Source: Bacteroides stercoris ATCC 43183
Lineage (GTDB): Bacteria; Bacteroidota; Bacteroidia; Bacteroidales; Bacteroidaceae
Direction of reading: 5' to 3'
Length of the DNA stretch: 64,000 nucleotides
Assembly (NCBI RefSeq): GCF_025147325.1
Contig: NZ_CP102262.1
Location: 2,418,001-2,482,000 of the forward strand
A program made the translations under genes and the position numbers. The notes below the pieces were generated by a model. That model saw only the letters and a program-made list of their open reading frames with translations. It was not told the DNA's origin and did no database searches. How positions within the stretch are numbered: the first letter of the stretch is position 1; every line of letters begins with the position of its first letter. Below, piece by piece: positions 48,155 to 57,155 of the stretch.

Positions 48155-49585
48155 TTACTGTTTCGCGCTAAAATTCTGTTCTATGTTCTGTTCTCTGTGT
48201 ATCAGGTTCACTTGTACGCCGAACTTCTTGTTGAGGTGTTCGGCAAGGTGTTGGGCCGAATATACGGAGCGGTGTTGGCCGCCTGTACAGCCGAAACATA
48301 CGGACAGGTTGGTAAATCCCCGTTCCATATACCGTTTCACGGATGCATCTACCAGACCATATACGTGTTCGAGGAATACGGCGATTTCCCCATCCTCTTC
48401 AAGGAAGCGGACAACGGGCTCGTCGAGGCCGGTGAAAGGCTTGTAACGTTCGTATTTGCCAGGGTTGTTTACGGCACGGCAGTCGAATACGAAACCGCCG
48501 CCGTTGCCGGAAGAATCTTCGGGGATACCTTTTTTATAGGCGAAACTGGTGACTTTTACTACTAGGCGACGCTTTTGCAGGTCGTCGGTGAATTGTTTCA
48601 GTTCGGTCAGCCTGTGCAGGACTTTACAGAGATACGGATATTCGGGGTAAGGCTCCTGCAACAGCTGGCGCAGGTTTTCAATGGCGAAAGGCACGCTTTG
48701 GATGAAGTGGGGCTTCTTCTCGAAGTAACCGCGGAAGCCGTATGCGCCCAATACCTGCATGGTGCGGAACAGTACGAAATGACGGAGTTGGGCATAGAAA
48801 TAGCTTTCATCTACCGGCTGGTATTTGCGCAGGGCTTCGATGTATTCTTTCAGAAGTTCTTGGCGCAGGCTGTCGGGATAATTGGCCTTGGCTTGCCACA
48901 GGAATGAGGCCACGTCGTAGTAGACAGGTCCTTTGCGTCCGCCCTGAAAGTCGATAAGCCAGGGTTCGCCATCCTTAATCATTACGTTGCGGCTTTGGAA
49001 GTCGCGATACATGAAAGTAGCGGAACTGCTGCGGAGAAGCACGTCTGCCATTTTCTGGAAATCATCTTCCAGGCGGTCTTCCTGAAAATCCATGCCCGTT
49101 GCCTTGAGGAAACAATACTTGAAGTAGTTCAAGTCCCACAGAATGCTACGACTGTTGAACTCAGCCTGCGGGTAGCAGTAGGAGAAGTCCATGCCGTCGG
49201 CTCCGGCAAATTGCACGGCGGGTAGCAGGCGCATGGTCTTACGAAGCAATTGCTTCTCCTCTTCATCGAATACGCTTGTCTTGCGTCCTTTTTCGATGGC
49301 GTTGAACAGAAGCGTATCTCCCAAATCTTCCTGCAAATAGTAAATATCGTCTTCGGAACGGATAAACACTTCGGGCACGGGCAATCCTTTTCCGCGGAAA
49401 TGCTCTGCCATATAGAGAAAGGCACGGTTTTCCTCAACGGATTCGCCGCTTACCCCTATCAATGTAGGCGTACCTTTGAGGCGGAAATAGCGGCGGTTTG
49501 AGCCGGAAGAGGGAAGTTCGTCGATGGCTTCGGGTTCGTGCCCGGTATGTGTGATGTAGAGTTTTTTAAGTTCTTCGGTTATCAT
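48155..49585 (-). CDS. AmgK-like sugar kinase fused to a RapZ C-terminal domain
   Basis: This 476-residue protein has an aminoglycoside-phosphotransferase-like kinase domain at residues 1 to about 325, with YRDFQSRNVMIKDGEPWLIDFQGG as the catalytic and metal loops. It resembles AmgK, the anomeric MurNAc/GlcNAc kinase. Residues from about 338 to 470 match the C-terminal domain of RapZ: VKVTSFAYKKGIPEDSSG, FVFDCRAVNNPG, TGLDEPVVRFLE and FGCTGGQHRSVYSAQHLAEHLN. The RapZ C-domain binds glucosamine-6-phosphate and RNA in E. coli. Such a fusion could couple wall-sugar kinase activity to an aminosugar sensor. Its gene precedes murU. Confidence 0.87.
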   Translation of the reverse strand: MITEELKKLYITHTGHEPEAIDELPSSGSNRRYFRLKGTPTLIGVSGESVEENRAFLYMAEHFRGKGLPVPEVFIRSEDDIYYLQEDLGDTLLFNAIEKGRKTSVFDEEEKQLLRKTMRLLPAVQFAGADGMDFSYCYPQAEFNSRSILWDLNYFKYCFLKATGMDFQEDRLEDDFQKMADVLLRSSSATFMYRDFQSRNVMIKDGEPWLIDFQGGRKGPVYYDVASFLWQAKANYPDSLRQELLKEYIEALRKYQPVDESYFYAQLRHFVLFRTMQVLGAYGFRGYFEKKPHFIQSVPFAIENLRQLLQEPYPEYPYLCKVLHRLTELKQFTDDLQKRRLVVKVTSFAYKKGIPEDSSGNGGGFVFDCRAVNNPGKYERYKPFTGLDEPVVRFLEEDGEIAVFLEHVYGLVDASVKRYMERGFTNLSVCFGCTGGQHRSVYSAQHLAEHLNKKFGVQVNLIHREQNIEQNFSAKQ

Positions 49586-49636
49586 AGCGTTTTTTATATT
49601 TGGCAGCTAAGATAAGACTTTTACCGGATATATTAT

Positions 49637-49644
49637 TACCTTTG
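49637..49644 (+). promoter_or_regulatory. Possible -7 box for cbiA
   Basis: TACCTTTG fits the Bacteroides TAnnTTTG box and lies 55 nt above the ATG at 49700. No TTTG is at the ideal distance upstream, so the promoter is weak or regulated. Confidence 0.35.
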
Positions 49645-49699
49645 TCCGACAAAATCCATAACAACCCTTTTATACTTCATATCTTATACCCTAAATAAC

Positions 49700-51076
49700 A
49701 TGCGTCACGTTTCTCAGTTTCTCATAGCAGCCCCCACATCGGGTAGCGGAAAGACCACCGTAAGCCGCGGACTAATGGCTTTGCTGACACAAAAAGGATT
49801 GGCGGTACAGCCTTTTAAATGCGGTCCGGATTATATCGATACCAAATATCATGCGGCTGTATGCGGACGTGCATCCATTAATCTGGATACGTTTATGGCT
49901 TCCGGTGAACATGTGTGCGAACTCTATGCACGTCATGCCGTTTCTGCGGATATTTGCATTGTGGAAGGGATGATGGGAATGTTTGACGGATATGATCGCG
50001 ACCGGGGCTCTTCGGCGGAGATAGCTCAGTTGTTGCAACTTCCAGTCGTGCTGGTGGTGGATGCCAAGTCTGCCGCTTATTCAATGGCTCCTTTGCTGTC
50101 GGGATTCATCCATTTTCGTCCGGATATACGGATTGCGGGGGTGATATTCAATCGTGTAGGGTCGCCCCGCCATTATGAAATGCTCAGGGAAGTGTGTGCC
50201 GAGATAGGCATAACCTGTTTGGGGTATCTTCCAAAGGAGAAAGTGCTGGAGCAGGAATCACGTTATTTGGGACTTGATTTCAGTCGATCCAAAGGCACGG
50301 ATGCCATAGGTATTCTGACAAGGTTATTGGAGCAATGCGTGGATTGGAAACTGCTGCTGGCGAAGACGGCGGTTCCGTTGCGGGAAACGCGGGAAAGGGA
50401 TAGGGAGTTTGTCGGCGGTAGGAAACCGGGCAACCTGCGTATCTTGGTGGCACGTAACGAGGAGTCTTTCTCTTTCATTTATGAAGAACATTTGGAGATG
50501 TTGCGCGGAATGGGTCGTATCTCTTTCTTCGATCCGGAAAAGGATGTCCCCATAGCGCAGGACACCGATTTGTTGTACTTGCCGGGCGGGTATCCAGAAA
50601 AACATTCCGTGACGCTTGCCGGAGCCCGTCAGGTGAAAGAATCCGTTCGGGAGTATATAGAGCGCGGCGGAAAGACGCTGGCAGAGTGTGGCGGAATGAT
50701 TTACCTTTCGTATGCCATAGGTTATGACAAACGGGAGCATGAGAGTGGCGGCAGCGGGTTCGACAGAATGGCGGGTGTGTTTCCTTTTTATATCTCCAAT
50801 GAGAGTGAATATCGAAAATTGACATTGGGGTATCGTAGCTTCGACTATAAGGGGCAGCGTTTGCGGGGGCACGAGTTTCATTATACGCAGTTCGGCAAGT
50901 CGGGGACGGCTCCCGATGACAGTAAGAAAGAGCTGTATATGCCGCCTACCGTCGTGCAGGTGTATAATGCCAAAGGGCAACCGGTGAACACGCCCGTATT
51001 CCGCTACAAGAATACGATAGCAAGTTACACGCATCTTTATTGGGGTGAAACGGATATAATGAGTTTATTTGAATAA
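49700..51076 (+). CDS. cbiA: Cobyrinic acid a,c-diamide synthase
   Basis: This 458-residue enzyme amidates carboxylates a and c of cobyrinic acid with glutamine and ATP. The ATP loop is AAPTSGSGKTTVSRGLMALL, followed by PFKCGPDYIDTKYHA, a diagnostic CbiA/CobB block. The class I glutamine amidotransferase half is at about residues 245-455, with the nucleophile in AECGGMIYLSYAIG. A DLLYLPGGYPEKHS segment precedes it. It is followed by the adenosyltransferase gene after 15 nt on the same strand, so both likely form one operon. A CbiP (adenosylcobyric acid synthase) gene is not in the window. Confidence 0.95.
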   Translation: MRHVSQFLIAAPTSGSGKTTVSRGLMALLTQKGLAVQPFKCGPDYIDTKYHAAVCGRASINLDTFMASGEHVCELYARHAVSADICIVEGMMGMFDGYDRDRGSSAEIAQLLQLPVVLVVDAKSAAYSMAPLLSGFIHFRPDIRIAGVIFNRVGSPRHYEMLREVCAEIGITCLGYLPKEKVLEQESRYLGLDFSRSKGTDAIGILTRLLEQCVDWKLLLAKTAVPLRETRERDREFVGGRKPGNLRILVARNEESFSFIYEEHLEMLRGMGRISFFDPEKDVPIAQDTDLLYLPGGYPEKHSVTLAGARQVKESVREYIERGGKTLAECGGMIYLSYAIGYDKREHESGGSGFDRMAGVFPFYISNESEYRKLTLGYRSFDYKGQRLRGHEFHYTQFGKSGTAPDDSKKELYMPPTVVQVYNAKGQPVNTPVFRYKNTIASYTHLYWGETDIMSLFE

Positions 51077-51090
51077 GCATACGCTGAAAG

Positions 51091-51660
51091 ATGAAAAAAG
51101 TATATACCCGTACGGGAGACAAAGGAACCACCGGCATTCATGGCGGAGCGCGTGTTCCCAAAGATGATATTCGCATCGAGGCAAACGGCTGTTTGGACGA
51201 ACTGAATGCCGTAATAGGAATTGTACGTTCCATGCTTCCTGCCGAAGACAATTGGCAGGAACTGCTGCATACCATTCAAAGAGAACTGATGGTAGTGATG
51301 AGCCATGTAGCTACGCCCGATGGCGTGTTGAACCCCAATTTTCTTTCTGCCGCCGAACTGACCGTACGCTGCGAACAGGAAATGGATGCCATGACTGCCG
51401 GACTGAAGGAGAACGGCTATTTTCTTCTGCCGGGCGGTACGCCTGTTTCTGCGCACCTGCATTTTGCCCGCACAGTGGCAAGGCGTGCCGAGCGACGCTT
51501 ATGGACACTGCATCGCCAAGCTCCGCTGAATGAGGATATTTTGCGTTTTGTGAACCGTCTGTCAGATCTCTTCTTTGTCATGGCGCGTACGGAGATGCAG
51601 CGGCAGGATTGGCCGGAAGAGAAATGGCAGGAATTTGCTTATAAGAGGAAAAGACTGTAA
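51091..51660 (+). CDS. ATP:cob(I)alamin adenosyltransferase (PduO type)
   Basis: This 189-residue enzyme transfers the adenosyl group of ATP to cob(I)alamin. The PduO-type signature is YTRTGDKGTTGIHGGARVPKDD at the N-terminus, and a helix bundle follows with CLDELNAVIGIV and LPGGTPVSAHLHFARTVARRAERRL, which holds ATP-binding Arg residues. CobA and EutT types lack these segments. It follows cbiA by 15 nt, placing adenosylation next to the a,c-diamide step as expected for the pathway. The downstream interval holds a candidate small RNA. Confidence 0.95.
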   Translation: MKKVYTRTGDKGTTGIHGGARVPKDDIRIEANGCLDELNAVIGIVRSMLPAEDNWQELLHTIQRELMVVMSHVATPDGVLNPNFLSAAELTVRCEQEMDAMTAGLKENGYFLLPGGTPVSAHLHFARTVARRAERRLWTLHRQAPLNEDILRFVNRLSDLFFVMARTEMQRQDWPEEKWQEFAYKRKRL

Positions 51661-51748
51661 GTTTTTCTTAATTTCCGGGTGCTGATTTGTTAACAACAGC
51701 GTATTCCTATTAAACCATGTTATAAGTAGGACCACAGTCCTCCGATAA

Positions 51749-51779
51749 TTTGGAGATTCCCGAAATGTCCGTATATTTG
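51749..51779 (+). promoter_or_regulatory. Consensus Bacteroides promoter without a downstream gene on its strand
   Basis: TTTG at 51749-51752 and TATATTTG at 51772-51779, with exactly 19 nt between, fit the Bacteroides -33/-7 consensus. Transcription would start about 51786, only 65 nt above a T-rich hairpin, and no gene follows on the plus strand. Confidence 0.7.
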
Positions 51780-51785
51780 CAATGT

Positions 51786-51852
51786 GTTTTTCATAGTATT
51801 AGATTTAAGGTTAACAAAAAGATTGGCTGTCTGGGATAGATAGCCTTTTTTT
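51786..51852 (+). ncRNA. Candidate small RNA, about 67 nt
   Basis: It starts just below a consensus promoter and ends in a hairpin GGCTGTCT/AGATAGCC (51825-51845) followed by seven T (51846-51852). The end overlaps the stop codon of the convergent ABC permease gene, so it is also partly antisense to that mRNA's 3' end. No ORF is present. The match of promoter, spacing and terminator makes a short transcript likely; its function is unknown. Confidence 0.5.
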
Positions 51853-54316
51853 ATGCCTCTATATCACCTGTCTTTATGTTACTTCGTTTATAGACTCTCC
51901 TTGTAGTGTACACCGCCCACGCACCGTATATGATTACTTGTATCCACAGCGTCAGCATCTGAGGCCAGATGTCGGCAAGGCTGCCGCCCATTGAATTTAA
52001 TTTTACGAAAGCGAGTACTGCGGGGGCCACAGGGAAGACGTAATGCGCCGCTTGCCAGTACCAGGGCATCAGTTCCAGCGGGTAAGACACGCCGGAAAGG
52101 AAGATGTAACCCACAGAAAAGAAGGCTATCATCAGCAGTGGGGCTTCGGAGTCGGTAAACCAGCGGGACACGGCAAGCGCAAAGAAACTCGTGGCAAGCA
52201 GGAAAGGAATCATCATAGTGACAATGTCCCAACCGCTTCCTATATTGGGAATGCTGAAAATATGCGGCAGCAGTCCCAACAGGAACATGGAGAACACAAC
52301 ATACAGCATTACATATACGAAGGTTCTTCCCGATACGATGCACAGCATATCTTTCAGGGAACGGGCTTTCATGCTGTAAACGCCTTCCCGCTGCTGTTCT
52401 GCTTCTTCGCCGGTAAGCATGGCAATCACCATCAGCATTGTCTGGAAGATGATGACAATCATTACGGCGGGAATCAGGTAAGAACCGTATCCTTCGGTGT
52501 AATTGTAAAGGGCCGTTCCCGATACGCTGACGGGAGTGGACGACGCAACGGCCAACAGACCTTGCGGCGGCAGGAATACTGTTCCGGTACGCCGGTGGGT
52601 ATCGTTTACGGCAAGCATCACGCGCGAGCTTGCTTCTTGCAATCCCTTGAAGTTGAGGAATGCGTCCGTGGCGGCATACAGGGTGAATACGGAAGTCTCG
52701 CCGCGCGCTACATGCGTCTCGAAGTCGGAAGGAATGTAGAGTATACCGGTAACCTCGCCTTTTTTCATCCACTTGCGGGCTTCGAGGATATTGGGCGTTT
52801 GGGCATAGACCGAAGTCTGCGGGGCGGCATCCAGCCATCGTACGTACTCCCGGCTGAGTGCGGAGTGGGAGAGGTCTACTACGGCAACCGGTGCTTTGCG
52901 TACCAGATTGGGAGCATACATATAGTTGTAGAGTAAGCCATAAAGGAAGATTCCCCCTGCCAGCACCAGCAGGATGGCGGGATTGGTGGCAATGGCTTTC
53001 CATTCGTGGCGGATGACATTGCTCAGGGATGCTTCCGTGCCGGGCGATGCACCGGATGATATACCGGACTGTATATCGGTCGCTGCAATGCCGGACAATG
53101 CTTTGTCTCCGATATGGAGAGTTTCTTCGCTTTCCTTCCTCCTCAGTATCCACCACTTCAATAAAGGCAGAATCAGTATGGCCAGCAGCAGGAATACCAG
53201 TAGTACAGCCACCGATTGCCAGAAATAAGCAAACCCCGCACCGAAATAAATCATAGCCTGTGCCGCTTCGGTGAAGTGCCGTACCGGAAACAGGTAGGAC
53301 GCCGCATGCACCGGTGCATACATTGCCGTTACCGGAAATGTCACTCCCGACAGTGTAGCTCCCAAAGAGCCTACCATTGACACCACGCTGATGATATAGG
53401 CTATCTTGGGAAAGATAGAGAATATCAGCACCGCCAATGCCTGCGTAGCCATGATAAACAGTACCGTTACGATGTTCATCAGCCACAAGCTGCCTTGAAA
53501 CGGTATGTTCATCAGTCCGAACAACACGTAGTTTGCCAGTATGCCTATAACGGAGAACATAACGGTGTAGGGCAACAGCTTTCCTGCGACGGCAGTCAGC
53601 ATATCGGCATTCCGCAGATTAGCCGGGTCTTTTCCTGCGGGTGTGGCAGCCCCCATCCATTCTTGCGTTGTCCCGAACTTGAATTCGCTGCCTATGGCAT
53701 ACACCGTTACAAGTAGAATCAGTATCTGGAATAGAACGAAGAAAAACGGCTGGCTCAGATAGATAGAGTAATCCATATCCGGATTATAAAGCGGATGCGT
53801 ATTGGCTTCTACCGGAAGAAGGAACGTCTGTATCTGTTCCTGCCCCACACCCAATGCTTCAGCCTGTACAACGATGGGCGACAGTGCTACGGGGGCGAGT
53901 GTGGTTTCAAATGCTGCCATCAGTTCGCTTCCTACCGAAAGAAGGGCGTAATGGTAATAGTAAGTCAGCGTTGCACCCGTCCCGCTGACTGTTTTCTGCT
54001 CAAACTGCGGCGGGATGGACAAGTAGCCGTATATCTCCTTCCGTTGCAATGCCTGTCGTGCAGAGGCTTCGTCCGTAAAGTGCTCCGTAACCCGGAAAGT
54101 AGGTGTGGCGGCAATGCGCCGTGCTATGGTACGTGAGGCTGCCGTATTATCTTGGTCTACAATGCCGATAGGAATATTCTCCATCTGTCCGTTTCCGAAA
54201 ATGGTAGCCATAAAGAACAGGCAGAACAAGGGCAGGAGGATGCACACGCTGAAATAGAGACGGCGTGAGGTGATACGGTGACATTCGCGGAAGAGGACAT
54301 TATATAATAAGTTCAT
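51851..54316 (-). CDS. Fused ABC-2 type permease
   Basis: This 821-residue membrane protein is two ABC-2 permease halves joined head to tail, each starting with a short helix, a large extracytoplasmic loop and five helices. The first half starts ECHRITSRRLYFSVCILLPLF, the second about residue 440 with NVIRHEWKAIATNPAILLVLAGGIFLYGLLY. Resemblance is to YhhJ/YbhR-type permeases. It is the last gene of the TolC-HlyD-permease set, with a 207-nt gap after the HlyD gene. The nucleotide-binding subunit is missing from the cluster, so it must come from elsewhere or the system is ATPase-less. A linker of about 40 residues joins the halves. Confidence 0.88.
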   Translation of the reverse strand: MNLLYNVLFRECHRITSRRLYFSVCILLPLFCLFFMATIFGNGQMENIPIGIVDQDNTAASRTIARRIAATPTFRVTEHFTDEASARQALQRKEIYGYLSIPPQFEQKTVSGTGATLTYYYHYALLSVGSELMAAFETTLAPVALSPIVVQAEALGVGQEQIQTFLLPVEANTHPLYNPDMDYSIYLSQPFFFVLFQILILLVTVYAIGSEFKFGTTQEWMGAATPAGKDPANLRNADMLTAVAGKLLPYTVMFSVIGILANYVLFGLMNIPFQGSLWLMNIVTVLFIMATQALAVLIFSIFPKIAYIISVVSMVGSLGATLSGVTFPVTAMYAPVHAASYLFPVRHFTEAAQAMIYFGAGFAYFWQSVAVLLVFLLLAILILPLLKWWILRRKESEETLHIGDKALSGIAATDIQSGISSGASPGTEASLSNVIRHEWKAIATNPAILLVLAGGIFLYGLLYNYMYAPNLVRKAPVAVVDLSHSALSREYVRWLDAAPQTSVYAQTPNILEARKWMKKGEVTGILYIPSDFETHVARGETSVFTLYAATDAFLNFKGLQEASSRVMLAVNDTHRRTGTVFLPPQGLLAVASSTPVSVSGTALYNYTEGYGSYLIPAVMIVIIFQTMLMVIAMLTGEEAEQQREGVYSMKARSLKDMLCIVSGRTFVYVMLYVVFSMFLLGLLPHIFSIPNIGSGWDIVTMMIPFLLATSFFALAVSRWFTDSEAPLLMIAFFSVGYIFLSGVSYPLELMPWYWQAAHYVFPVAPAVLAFVKLNSMGGSLADIWPQMLTLWIQVIIYGAWAVYTTRRVYKRSNIKTGDIEA

Positions 54317-54374
54317 AATAGGAAATTTGTATGGTGAGATGATTGGCGTTTCAACTCTGAACGGTATCTATTTG

Positions 54375-54486
54375 GGTGATGACAGACTTTTTTCAAATAG
54401 GGTGATGACGGATTTTTTAGACATAAGAACAAATAAGAAAACATTAGCATATGTTATAATCATGAATATGTTCTTTTGTTCTTATG
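54375..54486. repeat. Direct and inverted repeats between efflux genes
   Basis: Two copies of GGGTGATGAC (54375 and 54401, each followed by a T-rich tail) sit next to a 12-nt inverted repeat CATAAGAACAAA (54422-54433) and TTTGTTCTTATG (54475-54486). The arms enclose a 41-nt A/T-rich loop with inner pairing. This lies in the 207-nt gap between HlyD and permease genes and could be a regulator site or attenuator. Confidence 0.45.
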
Positions 54487-54523
54487 CCTAAAAAAAGATT
54501 GTCCGGTTTCCCTTCTTTCCTTT

Positions 54524-55510
54524 TTATACTTTATTTACGATTGCTGACATTCCCGGTCTAAGCCCTTCCACCGCTTGTACAGGTCGTGCATGTATCTCGA
54601 ACGTCTGCATATCGTAACTGCCTGTCTGCTTGGTCGATTTCCAAGTGGCGAAACTTCCCAGCGGACTGATGTAATAGATGCGGAACTCTATGTCTTTCTT
54701 GTCGAGGGCAGGAATGTCCGCTTTGAAAGTGCCGCCCATTTTGAACTGTGGCATCAGGTCTTCCCGGATGTTCAGGACTACGTGTGCATCGCTCATCACC
54801 ACCAGGCTCATGATAGGCGTGCCCGGAGCCACCAGCTCGCCGCGCTTGGGAAAGATAGTGGCTATCTGTCCGTCTTCGGGAGCAGTGAGCCTGGAGTCTA
54901 CAAGAAGGGCGGAAACTTCATCCACCGTGCTGCGTGCGGCATCTACAAGGCTACGTGCGGCAGCGCGGTCTTCGCTTTGCGCGCCGTCCACAGCCATTTG
55001 ATATTGCTGGTATGCCGCGCGTTCGGCAGCTTGTGCGGCTTTGTACATGGCTTCTACTTCGTCCTTTCGTTGCGAAGTAACCACACTGTCTTTATAAAGG
55101 GTGAGGATGCGCTGATAGGTGGTTTGGGCAAGCGTCAGGTCGCTTTGCGTCTTATTCCAAAGCTGCAAGGCTGTAGCGATAATCTGCCTGCGCGTTCCGG
55201 CATCAATCTTTTTGTTCTGTTCCTGCGCCACCTGTTCCAAAGCATTTACCTGACGGTATTTGGCTTCGATAGTGGGACTGTTGATGACAACGAGCGTGTC
55301 ACCCGCTTTTACCCAATCTCCCTCTTGTACGAGGAAAGAATCTACACGCCCCGGCAGTTTTCCGCTGATGCGTATCTCCGTGGCTTCTACCTGCCCTTGC
55401 AGCACCATTGGCTGCCGGCTCATAAGTGACATTCCGATAACCGATACTCCTACGGTAACGATTAATACGACGATGAATGCGATGCTGATGGTTTTGTTGC
55501 TGATATTCAT
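54524..55510 (-). CDS. HlyD family membrane-fusion protein
   Basis: This 328-residue periplasmic adaptor has one N-terminal membrane helix (TISIAFIVVLIVTVGVSVIGMSLM), a biotinyl-lipoyl-like domain (about residues 38-80, KLPGRVDSFLVQEGDWVKAGDTLVV), a coiled-coil hairpin (about 85-195) and a beta-barrel end. It should bridge an inner-membrane transporter and the TolC channel. Its neighbours are a TolC-family gene upstream and the fused ABC-2 permease downstream, so it belongs to a tripartite export machine. The start at 55510 has a good signal-anchor. Confidence 0.9.
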   Translation of the reverse strand: MNISNKTISIAFIVVLIVTVGVSVIGMSLMSRQPMVLQGQVEATEIRISGKLPGRVDSFLVQEGDWVKAGDTLVVINSPTIEAKYRQVNALEQVAQEQNKKIDAGTRRQIIATALQLWNKTQSDLTLAQTTYQRILTLYKDSVVTSQRKDEVEAMYKAAQAAERAAYQQYQMAVDGAQSEDRAAARSLVDAARSTVDEVSALLVDSRLTAPEDGQIATIFPKRGELVAPGTPIMSLVVMSDAHVVLNIREDLMPQFKMGGTFKADIPALDKKDIEFRIYYISPLGSFATWKSTKQTGSYDMQTFEIHARPVQAVEGLRPGMSAIVNKV

Positions 55511-55644
55511 TTAATTTAAGTATAAACTATAAAGTACGGTGTATCCAAATACACTTGTTGTTTCTTTTTAGGTACGGATTATACGGAATAAGGAAAATCT
55601 GTGTTTTCAGTGTAATCCTCATTGCACAGCCTGTTTCTCAATTT

Positions 55645-57054
55645 TTAATTCTCAACTCTCAAATTACTAAGTTTCCCGAATTCTTCCGGCGTGCCGCAAA
55701 GCGCCAGCAGATTCATCAACGCCACGTCATACTCGTAATAGGCTGCCAGTCGGGCCACGCATACGGTTGCCAGCATCGTTTCTGAATCTATTACTTCGGT
55801 GCTTGTTGCCATGCCTTCAGTGAACGATTTCTTGCGGATGCGCACTAACTCTTCGCTCAGTTCTATGGTTGTGTTCAGGGCACGAACGTTATCCTGTGCT
55901 TTCTGCATCTGCGTATAGAGTTTGTCGATACCCACACTTAAATCGTCTTTGGCTTTTTCCTGCCCTATGGAGAGGGTCTGTTGGGTTATCTTGGATTGGC
56001 GTATCCGTTTTTCCCGTGCCAGACCGTCAAAGAGATTCCAGGTGAATCCTACTCCTATCATGGTGCGGGGGATGAGGTTGCTTTGGATACCGTGGGCATA
56101 TAGCGTCTGCTTGCCGAATACGGCGATGTCCGGCAGGTAGCCGCTCTGTTCGATACGGAGCTGTTGTTTGGCTATATGCGATTGCAACTGCAATTGGTTA
56201 ACGGTATAGTTCTCGGTTTGCATGGTTTGCAGGAACTCCTCTTTTGCAGGTAGCACGGCGTTTATGAAAAGCGGGGAAACGGGTTGTATGCTGCAAGTAT
56301 CCCTTATGTTGAGCAATGTACGCAAAGCGTTTTGCAGAACGGCTGCTTCCTTTTGTGAGGCTTCCAGCGAGCGTTGCGCTTCGTCCATGTTCACTTGCGC
56401 AAAGAGGCGTCCGGCCTTGTCTATCATTCCGGCGGCTTCCAGTTTCAAGGCATTTTCGTAATGACGTTTCAGACTGTTGTAGGTATCTTGGCGTACACGC
56501 ACCACTTCTTGTGCCAGACGCAGTCCGAAATAACTTTCCGCCAAGAGGACACGCTGCGTGGCGTCTGTCTGTTCGCGGTTCTCGCGGGCGATGTCAATCA
56601 TTGCGTTTCCTATCTTGCCGGCACGGATGCGCTTTCCACCGGAAAACACGATCCATTCGGCGGTCAGGCCTACCGTACTGAGGTTACGGGGTGCGAGCGG
56701 AAAGGCGAGGGTGTGGCTGCCTATCTGGTCGAGGATACTGCTGATAAATTGGTCGTCCGGTACGAGGTTGTGGACAAAGTCTTTGGCAGGGTCGGTAAAT
56801 TGCGACAACGGTTGCTTCACTTCTATCTTTTCGGACAGGTGTACGAATGTGCCCGCACCTTGCAGGCTCGGATACCAAAGGGCGTTTAGCTTGTCACGTT
56901 CCGTTCGTGCGGCTTCGATGTCCTTGTCGGCTATCTTCAGGCTGCGGTTTCCCTGCTGCATCTGCCGAAGGGCATCATCGAAGCTCAGGGAGAGGATTTG
57001 CGCCGTTGCGGAAACACTTGCTCCCAAGAAGATGATGAGTAAGATTTGTTTCAT
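55645..57054 (-). CDS. TolC family outer-membrane efflux channel
   Basis: This 469-residue protein has a signal peptide (ILLIIFLGASVSATAQ) and the two-repeat TolC fold of long helices with short strands. The first repeat starts LSFDDALRQMQQGNRSLKIADKDIEAARTERDKLNALWYPSLQ; the second includes ESYFGLRLAQEVVRVRQDTYN and a helical C-terminus. It forms the outer-membrane duct for the HlyD/ABC permease system 3' of it on the same strand. It is the first gene of the operon and lies 101 nt above the divergent recombinase gene. Confidence 0.92.
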   Translation of the reverse strand: MKQILLIIFLGASVSATAQILSLSFDDALRQMQQGNRSLKIADKDIEAARTERDKLNALWYPSLQGAGTFVHLSEKIEVKQPLSQFTDPAKDFVHNLVPDDQFISSILDQIGSHTLAFPLAPRNLSTVGLTAEWIVFSGGKRIRAGKIGNAMIDIARENREQTDATQRVLLAESYFGLRLAQEVVRVRQDTYNSLKRHYENALKLEAAGMIDKAGRLFAQVNMDEAQRSLEASQKEAAVLQNALRTLLNIRDTCSIQPVSPLFINAVLPAKEEFLQTMQTENYTVNQLQLQSHIAKQQLRIEQSGYLPDIAVFGKQTLYAHGIQSNLIPRTMIGVGFTWNLFDGLAREKRIRQSKITQQTLSIGQEKAKDDLSVGIDKLYTQMQKAQDNVRALNTTIELSEELVRIRKKSFTEGMATSTEVIDSETMLATVCVARLAAYYEYDVALMNLLALCGTPEEFGKLSNLRVEN

Positions 57055-57155
57055 ATATTAAGTTTTTCGTTTAGGTTGGAATAATAGTCTTTCAAACACT
57101 CTTTGCGAAAGATTGTTCGTTCGTATATTGCATAAAAAACTAATAAAGCAGATTT

